Below, piece after piece: positions 37,610-49,296 of a stretch of DNA of 64,000 nt (position 1 is its first letter; every line of letters starts with the position of its first letter). The notes under the pieces are model-generated. The model ran no database searches. It saw only the letters and a list, made by a program, of their open reading frames with translations, and was not told the DNA's origin. This DNA comes from Wuchereria bancrofti (taxonomy: Eukaryota; Nematoda; Chromadorea; Rhabditida; Onchocercidae), in NCBI GenBank assembly GCA_005281725.1, contig SSBO01000008.1, positions 3,640,671 to 3,704,670 on the forward strand, written 5' to 3'. Made by a program: the position numbers and the translations under genes.

Positions 37610-40600
37610 ATGGATGCTCATTATCAAACAACCAAAGCCATATTTAATCCAATTTTAGGCCGAAGGTGTTCATTGTATATAATGTATATGCATAACAAAT
37701 TATCGAAACGGAATGCTTACCAATTGCTTATCATGCAAAATTCTCTATTATCTATGGCTAAAATTGGTACTTGTGGGAATCGAAAGACAGAATATGACAA
37801 TAAATTAGTTGGTAATGCTAATAGCCCTACAAGGGATATCCTTTGCAGCGAAGAGAAATGTCAACAGTCAGAAGGTATACCGTTTTAAATTAAAAGTGAA
37901 CTGTATCTTACTTTCAGTTGTGTTCTACCCGTTCTAATGGTATCATTACATGGTGCAAAGTAAGCATTACCTGAGATGAAATGTCTACATCATATTTAGA
38001 AAAAGTTGTAGTGTTACATGACTTCATTATTCACTACTGGAGTTTCTGGACGTTTCGTTTTAGGAAATTGTGAAGTGGATAAAACCGACGATTATGACAA
38101 GTTGGAAGTAAGCATCGAAACATTAATGCCGAAGCAGGTGAATGTTATGAATACTAATAAGTGTAAATGAATGATTTCTAATCGATTGCATGTAAAAATT
38201 CGTTTTAAAAAAGTTCTATATTCATGGAATGGTTTTCCTATGTTTATATTTTTATTGAATTGCATTCACTTTCTTATTTAATATGTTTGCAACTGCAGCT
38301 TTGTCGGACACGTGGAATCAGTGGTAGCAGCAGTGAAAGCATAGATGTGAAGTTCAATAATACCAGAGCTGATGAAACTTCTGTTAGGTATGTAGATTAT
38401 GGTTATTTGTTAATTGTTAATAAGAGAATATACTTTTTGCTTTTTTTCTTTTTTCTACAAGTTTCAAGTTTCAGGTCTTTAAAAAAATGGTCAAGAAAAA
38501 GTTGCATTAATGCTACAGAGGAAAAAGGTTTGTGTTGTTGTTTGCAACAAGATTCTTTGGATGTAACTGTCTTCACTGACTGGTGCATCCCGTTTTAGCT
38601 TGGAAAAGGGAATTCAATATGCCAATTTTGAATTTGTTTAACAAATTTAATTTCTTTGGTTCGGGTTCTCTGGTTTAGCCACTCCATTTGCAACTTCCTT
38701 TTTGTTTTCAATCTTCTCGAATCATGTCATTTTTCTACATAGCATTTATCAGCTATATTCTGCGATAACAAAGAATTTATGGTGAATTACGCGAGAGATT
38801 TCCATTGATTATGTAAATTCAAAAACTTTATTTATGCTTTTTTAAAACGACGTGAAATTTTTTATAGGAAAGAGCGAACAAAATGTGAAAGAATTAACGA
38901 GTTGTCAAAAGTTGTTAAAACTTTGTAATATCAAAAATCAAAGGTCTGTTAAATTTCCGCACTTTTGATCTCAATGGAAGTAAACGTGCTTAATAAGAAC
39001 AATGTACCTTTTTTAAAATCTGTTGCTGCAATTAGTGCAACTCTGGTATGTCGAAATATAAAAGTGAAATGTAGGATTTTACACAATAAAAGGGTGTTGA
39101 TTAATGTAGTCAGTAAGAAAATTGTTAATTATAATTTTACTTTCTCAAATAAACTGAATTTTTCATCTATACTATTTTTTTTTTCTTTAACTACTTTTAA
39201 CTGTTTCTGTAGATATTTTGTGACGTGTAAAAAGTAAAAATGCTAATCGTTGTCTTTTCACCTACCACGCAGCCGAGTTTAATACGTAATTATAGTCAGG
39301 GATATTATTGTAGGGTTTGTAAAAGCATAAGATTATTACTCTGCATTGGAATTAATTTTCATTCTGTTAATCCTTGGAAAGTAATGGAGGTTAAATGAAT
39401 TTGACAAATATATTTCAGTGAATACTTCATATGATAAATTATGTTTGTATAGTTGAATATTTCATTTCGTTTCTCATCATGTTTCTTACTGAGATAATAA
39501 TAGATTTCAGCGAAAATTCTGATCAGTTTGGCGTTATCTCGTTTGCTTATACCACAATCAAGCCAATCAATTATAAACACATGCAGGTTGGAATTGTTCT
39601 AATATACCTGCAAGGTCTCATCTCTATTCACTTTATTTCTTAATGCACACTCTGTCTTCTATTCACTACATTTTATTACTAATTTAGGAACTCAGTTTTC
39701 GTGATTTAATTTTAACAAGTGCTTCGTATTCATCAGAGGACAATTCGCCATTTCTTAAATATTCCGATGGTGATAGCAAGAGCTCGGTAAGTTGATAAAT
39801 CGGTTCCACTTAAAGACGGCAATGTATTTCTTTAAATGCTCTAATTTTTTCAGAGCACAATGTATCCATGTGTTTCTGCACGATGGCATGCATCATCTTG
39901 TGACAGGATTATAGGTTTATATATTATATATTATTTCATTGTTGTATAGTTTCATTTGTATTGTGTTATTTAAAGTAAGGTTACTTCTGGTATCGAAGCT
40001 TTTAGACAGAATAGAAGAAGAACCATTATTACTTCATTCAACAGTATGTGGTTCTGGTAGCAATGCAAATTCAACCGAATATGATCCAAATCTTATAGCA
40101 AATTTTGATTATCGCGCTCGAAAAACTGTGATGAAATTTAATGGATATGTGGTAAATTTTTTATTTCTAGGCAACGTTTTTTTTTTGACTTATGAATTTA
40201 TCTGCTAATGTGTGATATGAATGACTTATTTTCAATTCACAGAGTACAGTAACGCATTATCAGCCAGACAGTGAAGTGAAACGTTTAGTAAACGAAGCAT
40301 TTCGGTCGTGTTTCCCACATGTTTACGTCTCCTTCAGCAAAATTAAAAGGTTTTCATTTTTGTATCTTTTTATTTTTATTCCTGAATATACTTTTTTCTT
40401 ACTAGAATGTGTCTTTTTCCACTGCTGTTTATTTTTCTTGTCGATTTTTTTTCACTTTTCTTTCAGTATTAAACGAGAGCTTCACCAAATAGCTGTTGCA
40501 TGTAATTTAGAAGATACTACAACGGCACATGCCTATGTTTTCTACGAGAAAGTACTCTTGAAGGTCTGATTTAAAGAATTTAATAATGACTACTTTAAAA

Positions 40601-41131
40601 TCTATCAAATTAATGATTCTTTTCTTTCTCGAGATTTGTTCAGTTTAATGAAATTAAGTGACTGTCGGGTATTGTATATTAGAAGATTTGTCATTAAAAC
40701 AAGCATTACTTAAACGATCTTGCTTAGGCAAGCTCTACTTCTTATTGATTAATGATGTCTAAAAGCTATTTGTTCGTAGGGCTTAGTGTGTAAAATGAAT
40801 CGAAAACTGGTAGCTGGTGCAGCTCTTCTTATTGCTGCAAAAATCACTGATTTTGGATCAACATGTATTTCTGACGTTGTGAACGTTAGTTTTCAGATAA
40901 TTTCATCCATTCAAAACTTTCTCTTTAAATCCGTTTTCATAATTCATTTTAAATTTTTTCCAAATTAAATTGAACTCAGGTTTTCAGTATTTGGAATCAT
41001 CATTACGAATCAGTCGCAAAGAACTTTTGCGATACGAGATACCGCTGTGTGCAGCACTTAGTTTCAACTTGAGGGTACCTGTTTGGCAGCTTTTACCACA
41101 TTATCAAAGGATCGCTTTGACAATGTTATGA
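37610..41131 (+). CDS. CABLES: CABLES-like cyclin-box protein (CDK/Abl substrate family)
   Basis: Thirteen exons: 37610-37874, 38064-38137, 38299-38387, 38475-38527, 38868-38943, 39511-39586, 39688-39786, 39854-39914, 39976-40151, 40243-40349, 40467-40563, 40780-40884, 40988-41131. All phases match, giving 473 aa. The last four exons encode the family's divergent cyclin box: VKRLVNEAFRSCFPHVYVSF, SKIKSIKRELHQIAVACNLE, AHAYVFYEKVLLKGLVCKMN, RKLVAGAALLIAAKITD, LRISRKELLRYEIPLCAALS and WQLLPHYQRI. Upstream is a Ser-rich segment (GISGSSSESIDV) and YTTIKPINYKHMQELSFRDL. CABLES proteins link CDK5/CDK2 with Abl kinases in vertebrates. The N-terminal 150 residues are poorly conserved, so the exact start is the least certain part. 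AATAAA lies 34 bases after the stop. Confidence 0.88.
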
Positions 41132-42330
41132 CTTAAAAATGTTTATTTTTGTATATATTGTTCAAATAAACTTCTACTGTTGTGACTGGTTATAGTTGCA
41201 GAATGCTTCATTGTTAATGGCGTCTAAATGACGACCTTATCGGATACTGGATTTAGTCGAGGTTTTATTATAGAGAAGAAAAAGAAGATTCAAGTTACAA
41301 TTATGATATTAGAAATTGTGTCATACAACTCTGGATGGTACAGGGTGGTAAAAGGATAAACATTTTCAGAATTACGGTAAATACTTTCAAAACAAAAATA
41401 TAAGAAATTAATACAATCAAATCGTAGCAATGAATATCGTTGACTCAGTGGATGGCAATGATCATACGTCAGCTAATTCTTCATTCAGACTTTGTTAAAC
41501 TTGTTGCACAGTATGAAAATGTGAAGTCATGTCGACTTGAGAAAGTTTAACTAATGTACGAAGTTTATCGTCAAATAATTTCCACAAATCTTTACACAGC
41601 AATATTTGTTGAAATACCAATTTGACGAGTCTCAGTTATCATTCCTTTCGGCTTTTCATTTTCACTTTTCTGTGAACTTCAAACTTAGTAACATCTATAT
41701 TCTTAATGATTGCAATCACCATCAATAAGTTCCTTATTCTTCTTCGATTTACAACGCTGGAAGACGCTTTTTACTTAACATCTATTCCTTTTTTAGATTC
41801 CTTCCACGGACATCTAACATATTCAAATATCCCTGACATAAAATTTACCAAAGTTTTGGACGGATGATATGAACATCTTTTTTCACAACGGAGAATAGCT
41901 TGTTTCATGACGAGATTGTGGAGCCAATCGCATAAATCGCATAAAGCACATAAATTAAGCTTTCTGTAAATTCGCTTTTATAAGGTGTCACAGTCATCTA
42001 ATCGCCTGCTGCAGGCAGTTTAATTAACTAACACAACGGTCAAACCGTCTTATAATTTACTAGTTTAAATTACTGAATCTATATCAACAACTGATAACTT
42101 AATCCATTGAAAACTACTATATAGCTGTATAAAACTGATTCATCCTTTTATCCAATCATCTGTCACCCACTCAGATTCATGTGGAAAACTACAGGGACTT
42201 ATTTTATGCTCCATACAAACAAATCGAGAATTTATTAGTACATATTTCAAAAAAATAACAGAACGAATTTGAGTTTGTATGGGAGTTTTCTTCAAGAAAC
42301 AAAAGACAGAAATCCTATTCCTCCTTTGAA
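41132..42330. other. Convergent intergenic region CABLES/rps-17
   Basis: Polyadenylation-like AATAAA at 41165-41170 for CABLES. The rest is AT-rich and contains no gene that I can support. Confidence 0.5.
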
Positions 42331-43707
42331 TTATCTTCGACCAGCCATTCCCGTATTTGCTGTCTTGTCGGTCATCGGAATACTCAGCTCCTGCAATCAC
42401 AGAATATTCCCATATACATTCTGTTTATACCTACCGTTTAACTTGCTCAAGAATATTATCCAAATGCCATGCTTACAATCACAGATCATCATACCTTGTG
42501 CAGAACTTTTCAACATAATTGTTAGCCTCGCTAAAACTAAACAAATACTTAATATGTTTCCGAATAACTTCAAAACTACTCATTAAAGCCAACAGTTTGA
42601 TGAAGCAGAATAACCCAATATTATCTCTGAAGCTTATTTAATTAATTGCGTGCAACATCAACTTGACCGATAGTAGCAATCCCAAAATAAATGATATCAT
42701 ACAAGGCCACAATTTAATAACAAATATTACATTTGTTAACCACTGTAGTAATTACCAACCCTTATATGTTCGCAAATGCAAGTAATCTAATTTTATTTTC
42801 CATGCAAGTAGTTTATTTTCTATCTAATGATACAAGTAATTTAATTTTCTATCTAAGGAAAGAAAAAGACAAAATCTAAGGAAAAAAGGTGAAAAAAAAT
42901 AACAAACCATTGACTCGATCATCTGCTTGGTTTCTGTATCTACTTCAATTGTGGTCAACATTCGCGGATCAACAACAGAAATATCCGGCATGTAGTTATC
43001 ACGACGCTCTCTTTCTTCCTCTTGTAATTTAATTGAAATACCACGAACTGGTCCCTTCTCTATACGTTTCATCAAGTGTGTTATATAACTGAAATAATTA
43101 TTTATAGTTCCGGAACTCCAACAGGCTTACACAACTTAAATATTGGGCAAAACATATGATATAAATAGCTGTGCCTTCCGTTCCTGCATCAATTTACTGA
43201 TGCGTGCATCATTACAAAAGATCTAGCATCTTTCACCCTAAATGATAAGCAAAGTAACGCAAAATGGGGGAGAATCTCATGATATACAACGAACAGTTCC
43301 CCAAATAAATAGAATCTTCAAATATATAAAATCTACTCCAAACCATTTGTGTCACAGACTTTTAATGGTGATCTCAACAGTATTCGCCATGAAATTATTA
43401 AATAGCTTTCTTAAATGTCGTCCTCATTACCATGGAATTGAAATATCTGCTCGAAAGTTCAACCTCACAGAGGCTAGAATGAGCAAAACTTGCTCCAAAT
43501 AATTCATCTGAACTCAACCTTAGTCAGCAATTCAATTTCCACTCACCCCGCAATGCGGTTCCTCATTTTTTTGCTCGGAATAACTGCAATTTCCTCGCAA
43601 ATTCGTTTATTTGTATGGAAATCATGTGTCAGCTTAGTATAATACTTTTCAATAATCACACGTGAAGCTTTTTTCACGGTTTTTGTGCGTACACGTCCGC
43701 AAACCAT
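42331..43707 (-). CDS. rps-17: 40S ribosomal protein S17 (eS17)
   Basis: Three exons in gene order: 43707-43547, 43088-42908, 42390-42331. They give 133 aa in phase, near the 130-135 aa norm. Conserved segments: [77 protein letters not shown] and [14 protein letters not shown]. The last 19 residues ([18 protein letters not shown]) come from a small exon with a clear GATTGCAG acceptor, about 520 bases downstream. eS17 lies on the 40S head/beak region. It is divergent from the FAM76 gene. Confidence 0.95.
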
Positions 43708-44654
43708 TATTTTATGCGGCTCACGTCACTTCCTGCGCTGAAACATTTAAAATAATCTGACGCAGTTCATGTTCAAAAAAATTTTTGGCAAATCAGTCAG
43801 ATATGGTAATCTGTAGCCTATGAACTTTACAAGTGAACAAAAAAGACTAAATCCATAGCTTTAATTTGTAGCCTAGAGACTTTACAGTGAACCAAAAAAA
43901 GACCACATCCACAGCTTTTAGAACCTCTCAGAACCTTAAGAAAGTGCGTAACCCTGGGTACCTAGGATCAGTAACCTCGGGTACCTCAGATAACCCTAGT
44001 AACCCAACAATGGCAACACCAATCACCACCATACCTCGGCCCAAACCCGCCGCAGCACTCCAAACCTCAAAGGTAACAATGGCCCGAAGTTCCCTACTGG
44101 TTGACGTTGTGCAAACGATTTCGTCCCAAACATTTTACAAATATATAACGGTCGCCGTTCGGTAGACATGCACCACTTTGTGAAAATCACATGTCTCTTT
44201 CAAGAACTGATTTATGTATTTTCCACTTTAAGGTATAAGTAAATCCTTCGTAACATTTACAAATATTGTTTTTTCTACGCGAGATGCATAATGCTTTCAA
44301 TTTTTTCTTTGAAATATTATTAATTAATTTAGATGGTTTATATGATTTGGAATGTGATAATTTATGGAAGTGTTTTATACTCTTTTCTTCTTTGCATTTT
44401 TTTTTTTTTTTTTGTGAATGACATAGACGAAAAAATTTTGACCATTGATTTGATCTTTTGTTGATGATATTTGTTGCGATGACGAAGCAAAATTATGATG
44501 GGTTATCAGGAAGAAAGCAGAAGCTATGAATCCTTCGATTCATACATTATCATTTTCATTTTTGAATTCTGTTCAGTAGAATTTCCCATTTTCCTTTTCC
44601 TAATTGAGTGAATGAGTATTTCTATTACTTATTTCTAACTTATTGTGTTTTCAG
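43708..44654. promoter_or_regulatory. Divergent intergenic region rps-17/FAM76
   Basis: A 947-base spacer. A locally GC-richer patch (43930-44100) contains two similar segments around CCTGGGTACCTAGG and CCTCGGGTACCTCAG. A poly-T tract lies at 44398-44414. It should hold both promoters, and possibly the unrecognised 5' exon of the FAM76 gene. Confidence 0.45.
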
Positions 44655-46686
44655 AGGAAATATCAATGAAAACGATAAGATGACACGTAAATGTTACTAC
44701 TGCAAGGCAGGAATGCCAGAAGTAACGTACGTTGTCTTTCATAAACAATCCGTTTTGATCCTATCTTTAGCAGATAAACCGTATATTTTGCTTATTGCTA
44801 ATTTTGAGATGAATTTTAATCCATTTCTTTTTGAATTTTTGAAATTACTAAATTTTTATTATAATGCTATGTCGAATATGATTTTTAGTGCAAGTAGTGA
44901 AAGTGACTCGCAATGTGAAAAGTGTAAGAAGAACGAGGAGAAATATAAAACAAAGGTTAGTCACATGTTTTTATAATATCCTTTTTCTGTTTCTATCACT
45001 GGATGACTTCTTTGGAATTTTCATTAATTAATGTTTCAGTTCTTCAGTAACTTAACAATTGAACCATGGAATCTGCACTTTAAAGAGCTATCATATCAGA
45101 TAAGCTGTATAAGCTTTCCAAAGTAGCATGGGATTGTGTTAATAATAATAATTGTTCAATTTATTTTAGCCGACGATATGTATGTATTGCCAGTTACAAG
45201 CTGCTTTCGTTGCTAACAAATGTGTTTGGTGTTGTCATGCTGAAAGGAAGTATGGATTGCCGGTGCAATGTTCTCAGTGCCTTCAGAAATCAGCCTTTGT
45301 TCGAGAACCCTCACAAAAGGTTACAAATATTCGTGACGATTGACTATTTTTGGCTTATCTATTTTTTTTCCTTAATATTTTTCGTAGTTTTTCGTAGTAT
45401 GAATTATTTTAATGCGAGATAATGCTTTATTAAGGATGCTATCTAATTCTTTCCTAATTAGAGCATTTAATGAATTATAGGATAAACCGGTATATTGTCG
45501 TTTATGTACAATGTCTAGAAAGGCAATGTTTGGAGAAGCTTCAACATATAGCAATATAACAAAGTCAAAAAGTGGCAGTCATTCAAAGCGGAAAAGATTG
45601 AGCTCTTCTGAAAACAGAAGTGGAAAAGTATCAAAAGTGGGAAACATATATTTTTTACTATTTTTTATTATTTGATAATTTGATATCACTTCTTTTAAAG
45701 TAAATATAAAAGGATTGGAGCAAGTAACTTTTATGTGATCTAACAATTCAAATAATTTGTTTTACATAATCTTAATGTCAGCAACAATTCCTATCTCTTT
45801 TGAATGTAATTGTCATTTGATGCGACTTTTTTTTAGCGAAATGCTATGACAGAAACAACGCTAGATAATGCTCATTCGGAACACATCTTTGTCATTCAAC
45901 AATATAAGGACGAAATTTTAGAGTTGCAGAAGAAATGCTTTGAAAAGGACAGAATTATACTGGAAAGAGATAAGAAGGTTAGCTTTCGAATTGTACAAAT
46001 TATTGCCTTATCTTCCTTTATTTTGTTACAGCTTCCTTTTACACTCTTCTGAAAAACAGAGAAAAAATTCGGAAAAAAAATCGGGAAACGAAAAGAATGT
46101 GTATCATTTGTTTAGTCAGAGGTTTTTATCATAATCAGCGAACAGATGTCGCTTATTTCAGGATAAAATGATTATCTGACATTAGAGGCCTATTTAAAAA
46201 GGCTGATACTCTATAGATGTATCTGAATTCAGTTGCAATATACATGAGGAAATAATACCTCAAGAATCACTTTGATATACTCACCGTTTAATTTGTGATG
46301 ATGCTCTATAATAAGCGTAGTTTGTTTTTGTATTAATCAATTTTTACAGATTGCAGAATTGAATGCTGAAATCATAATGCAAGAGCAACAAGGACGAATG
46401 AAAATAAACATGATGCAAAAGCAACATGCCGAATCGTTACAGTCACTTCATGATCAAATACGGACTTTAAACAAACAAGTAATGTTGAAAATATTTTAAT
46501 CACATTTGGCAGACTCGATGTCATTTTCCTAGACTAGAATTTTACTAATAATTGAATTAAGATTGTTTGATTGCTTCAAGTAAAACTCCAGCCTATGATC
46601 CAGTAATGTAGATTATTTTTTTGCCGTTTCAGTTTTACATTTTCATTTTCAAATTTTAGGTGCGGCAGTTGCAGAAAGGATTTTAA
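44655..46686 (+). CDS. FAM76: FAM76-family Cys-rich coiled-coil protein (5' end uncertain)
   Basis: Exons: 44655-44726, 44889-44955, 45170-45319, 45481-45636, 45837-45977, 46350-46478, 46660-46686, all in phase. The repeated CxxC pairs match FAM76A/B: RKCYYCKAG, CEKCKKNEEKYK, TICMYCQLQAAFVANKCVWC, GLPVQCSQCLQKSAF and KPVYCRLCTMSRKAMFG. A Ser/Lys-rich linker follows (KSKSGSHSKRKRLSSSENRS). The C-terminal coiled coil is IQQYKDEILELQKKCFEKDR and IAELNAEIIMQEQQGRMKIN, ending VRQLQKGF. FAM76B is a nuclear-speckle protein in mammals. The usual N-terminal first CxxC pair (human-type YACTKCHQRFPFE) was not found upstream. Translation may start at the in-frame ATG at 44680 after trans-splicing at 44654, or an upstream exon is missed. 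Confidence 0.85.
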
Positions 46687-49296
46687 CCGAGCATCCGGTT
46701 TGTATGATATCTTTTCTATTCTTCCTTGTAGTGTTAGCACTTTTCTTTCATCATTGAAATGATACTTTTGATACAGAAACATAGCAGTACTAATTAACAA
46801 TTTGGAATATATTAAACCACAGATCTTGTATTTTTATGAGATTAGTGATATTCGTATATCTTTTACATATCCCTTATGTTTTTTGCATCATCCTATCTAT
46901 CAGTGAATTGCAGCTCTTTTTTAATAGAATTTGAAACTTAAATGTTAAAGGTAATTAAATGTTGCCAAAAAAAAAAAACTACTCACTTAGAGAAAACAAT
47001 AGTCTTTTCCTGAATCTTACCCATCAAAGGTAGAAAGTACATTTCCAGATAGAAATCAACATTTTTTAGATAGATATTTATTAAAATGTAATTATGCTGT
47101 TTCTGTTACAATAGGTTTCATAGTTTGTATATTCATTGATATGTTATGCATATTGAATTTTAACTATCTTTTTTATTTCCTTTTGTTGTTATTGAGGAAC
47201 CTTTTGTTCGTTTTTGATTTGACGACGAATCTCTTTTTCCTTGTTTGCAGAGACGAATAGCTTTGAGCATATGAGGATTTATTCCTAATAACTGTTACAA
47301 AATAATTACCAAAGAATATTGGGAGTAAAGTTGATCATCACATTACATTTCTTTTCGTAGTTCATAGGAATATTTGGATAGAATTTAGTTATGATGGTCA
47401 TTTTGTAAGCATTTGATTGAAATAAACTGTTCTTAGGAGTTGAGAGAGAGGAAATAACACTTATAATGTAGGAATTATTATCTTCTTTCCTTGTGTACAA
47501 TGACAAATAAAGTGGAAGATTTTTAGGATATCATAAGTCAGATTAGATGTTTTGGAAGAATATTCAAAAACATTACAAATAAAATTGAAAGATAGATGAA
47601 TAGTAATTATTTAAATATTTACAATGTTTACAATAAAAATTTGTTTTATTCAATTCGAAATATTTCTACAATATAAAATTTATTATTCCAATCCAATTTT
47701 TTACCTTTTTCGTTGATGATTCTATGTTTGATTTTCATATAATATGTACCTTTTTGGTTTTACTTTCTGGAAAATATCTTCATGCTATTTATGATTTCGA
47801 AAATCGTTTTGTGGATAAACCAATTTAAATGTTTGTTGTTAATCAACAGTGTTTTCAGTGCCGAAAACGGAATGTGATTGGTGGTTTGTACATTGTAATC
47901 TAGTTTTATCATTGAAATAATTTTATCTAAAAAAAGTATCATTCGTTTTCAATGTGAAATTTTTTTTTTTTCAATTTATTAGTGCATGTATAATATTCTA
48001 CAATGATAAATGCAGGGTGATTTTTTCCATGTCATAATTTAGTATATGATTTATATTGCTGTTATTCATAAATTTTGAATTTTGATGAGTCAGGTATTGT
48101 ATAAACATTTGACACAACTTAGGTATGTTCATGAAATTTTTTTTTTTTGAAAATTCTAAAACTAGGAAGTTGATTAAAATTTAAGAAACGTGTTGATTTT
48201 GTCACATTTCAAAGATTAGATGATTAGATGTTGTGAGCAAGGATAAGAAAGAAGTTGTGGACAAAAAAAGTGGATTTTGTTAATTAAATTTAGATGTCAT
48301 AATTTAAGTAAACAGCACTATCATAAGTATTCTAACATAGTGCGAATCAGAAAGAAATTTATGCTACAAATTATCATCATAACTTGCATTTTCCTCATTT
48401 CATTACCTGTGTCATCTTTTTCAGTCAATATTTGTAGTCGTCATAATAGTAAGAATTTATGATAAATGATAAATGATTAGTACTCCTTATCCTTCCTTGT
48501 GTAGACATTACATAACTTTTTTAATAATTTTTAATAAAAAAAATATTTCTTTGCTTAATTATTGTTAGAGCTTAGTGAAATCAAGCATAGATTAGTCTCA
48601 AATTTTCAAGATGGAAATGAATAAAATAGAATTCGTTGAATTTCCTTAAATTTTTACAATTATTATCCATAACACATAATATTAGTCAACCATAAATATT
48701 ATTGAGAATGAAAAAGAATCATAATTATTGAGAAAATAGACATTCATCACTTCTAAAATTTAACTCATAAAACTTCATATTACTTGTGCTAACAATATTG
48801 TTAAATGAAGGATTATATTTTTTTTAAAACTTAAAGTTGAGATTTGAAATGAAAAAACAATTCATTGCTAATCAAAGATAATGTTTGAAACTAAAATATA
48901 CATATTAGATGGAATCTTTGCTAATATTTTGATATGAATAGAATTGATTTGAATGAAAAATAATTGGAATAAATATCAATTTTTATTGCAAAATCTTGAA
49001 AAATCATTTCTTTCTTTTATTTTTTTGTCTTTTTTTTTCTCTGTTTTAAAAGATTTTAATATGTGCAATAGCTTGAAATCATACCTATAATAAATAGTTA
49101 ATGTAAACATACGAATATGAAATTGATTTGGAAATGATATGAATGGCAGGAAATTGCTTAGGTATTGAATTTACATTTAATATTTTGATGAAACCATAGG
49201 TACGGACGGTTACCATAGCAATTTTATTTCATAATTTGGAAAGGTAGAAAAACGAGAAATATGGATTAGTATGTGTTTATTGTAATTTTAATCAAA
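46687..49296. other. Long AT-rich intergenic region upstream of dyf-1
   Basis: About 2.6 kb with many homopolymer runs and no supportable gene. A minus-strand stretch at about 47180-47290 is open in several frames and follows an acceptor-like TTATTAG, but it matches nothing I know. The region ends with the X-box described separately. Confidence 0.5.
49209..49222. promoter_or_regulatory. RFX/DAF-19 X-box upstream of dyf-1
   Basis: The 14-base imperfect inverted repeat GTTACCATAGCAAT matches the nematode X-box consensus RYYNYYATRRNRAC at all but the last base. It lies 75 bases upstream of the dyf-1 start codon, within the usual distance for DAF-19 targets. Cilium genes such as dyf-1 are established RFX targets in C. 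elegans. Confidence 0.8.

Noticed and set aside
38965..39643. Long open frames inside CABLES introns and an exon shadow
   Set aside because: They overlap the exon at 39511-39586 in the same or other frames and extend into AT-rich intron. Only the spliced exon shows conserved phase.
42140..42586. Longer open frames on both strands around the rps-17 last exon (86 a.a. minus, 105 a.a. plus)
   Set aside because: Shadows of the true small exon at 42331-42390. No splice or similarity support for either long frame.
42642..42690. Possible last exon of rps-17 encoding [14 protein letters not shown] on the minus strand
   Set aside because: No AG acceptor precedes it. The exon at 42390-42331 has a strong GATTGCAG acceptor, correct phase and a better fit to the S17 C-terminus and length.
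43887..44165. 92-aa plus-strand open frame rich in Thr/Pro/Ser between rps-17 and FAM76
   Set aside because: Low-complexity composition, no homology, and it lies in a divergent promoter region.
47180..47300. Minus-strand stretch with acceptor-like TTATTAG and open frames (LKAIRLCKQGKRDSSS, NKEKEIRRQIKNEQKVPQ)
   Set aside because: Two frames look equally plausible, no upstream exon was found and no family matches, so it is not reported as a gene.
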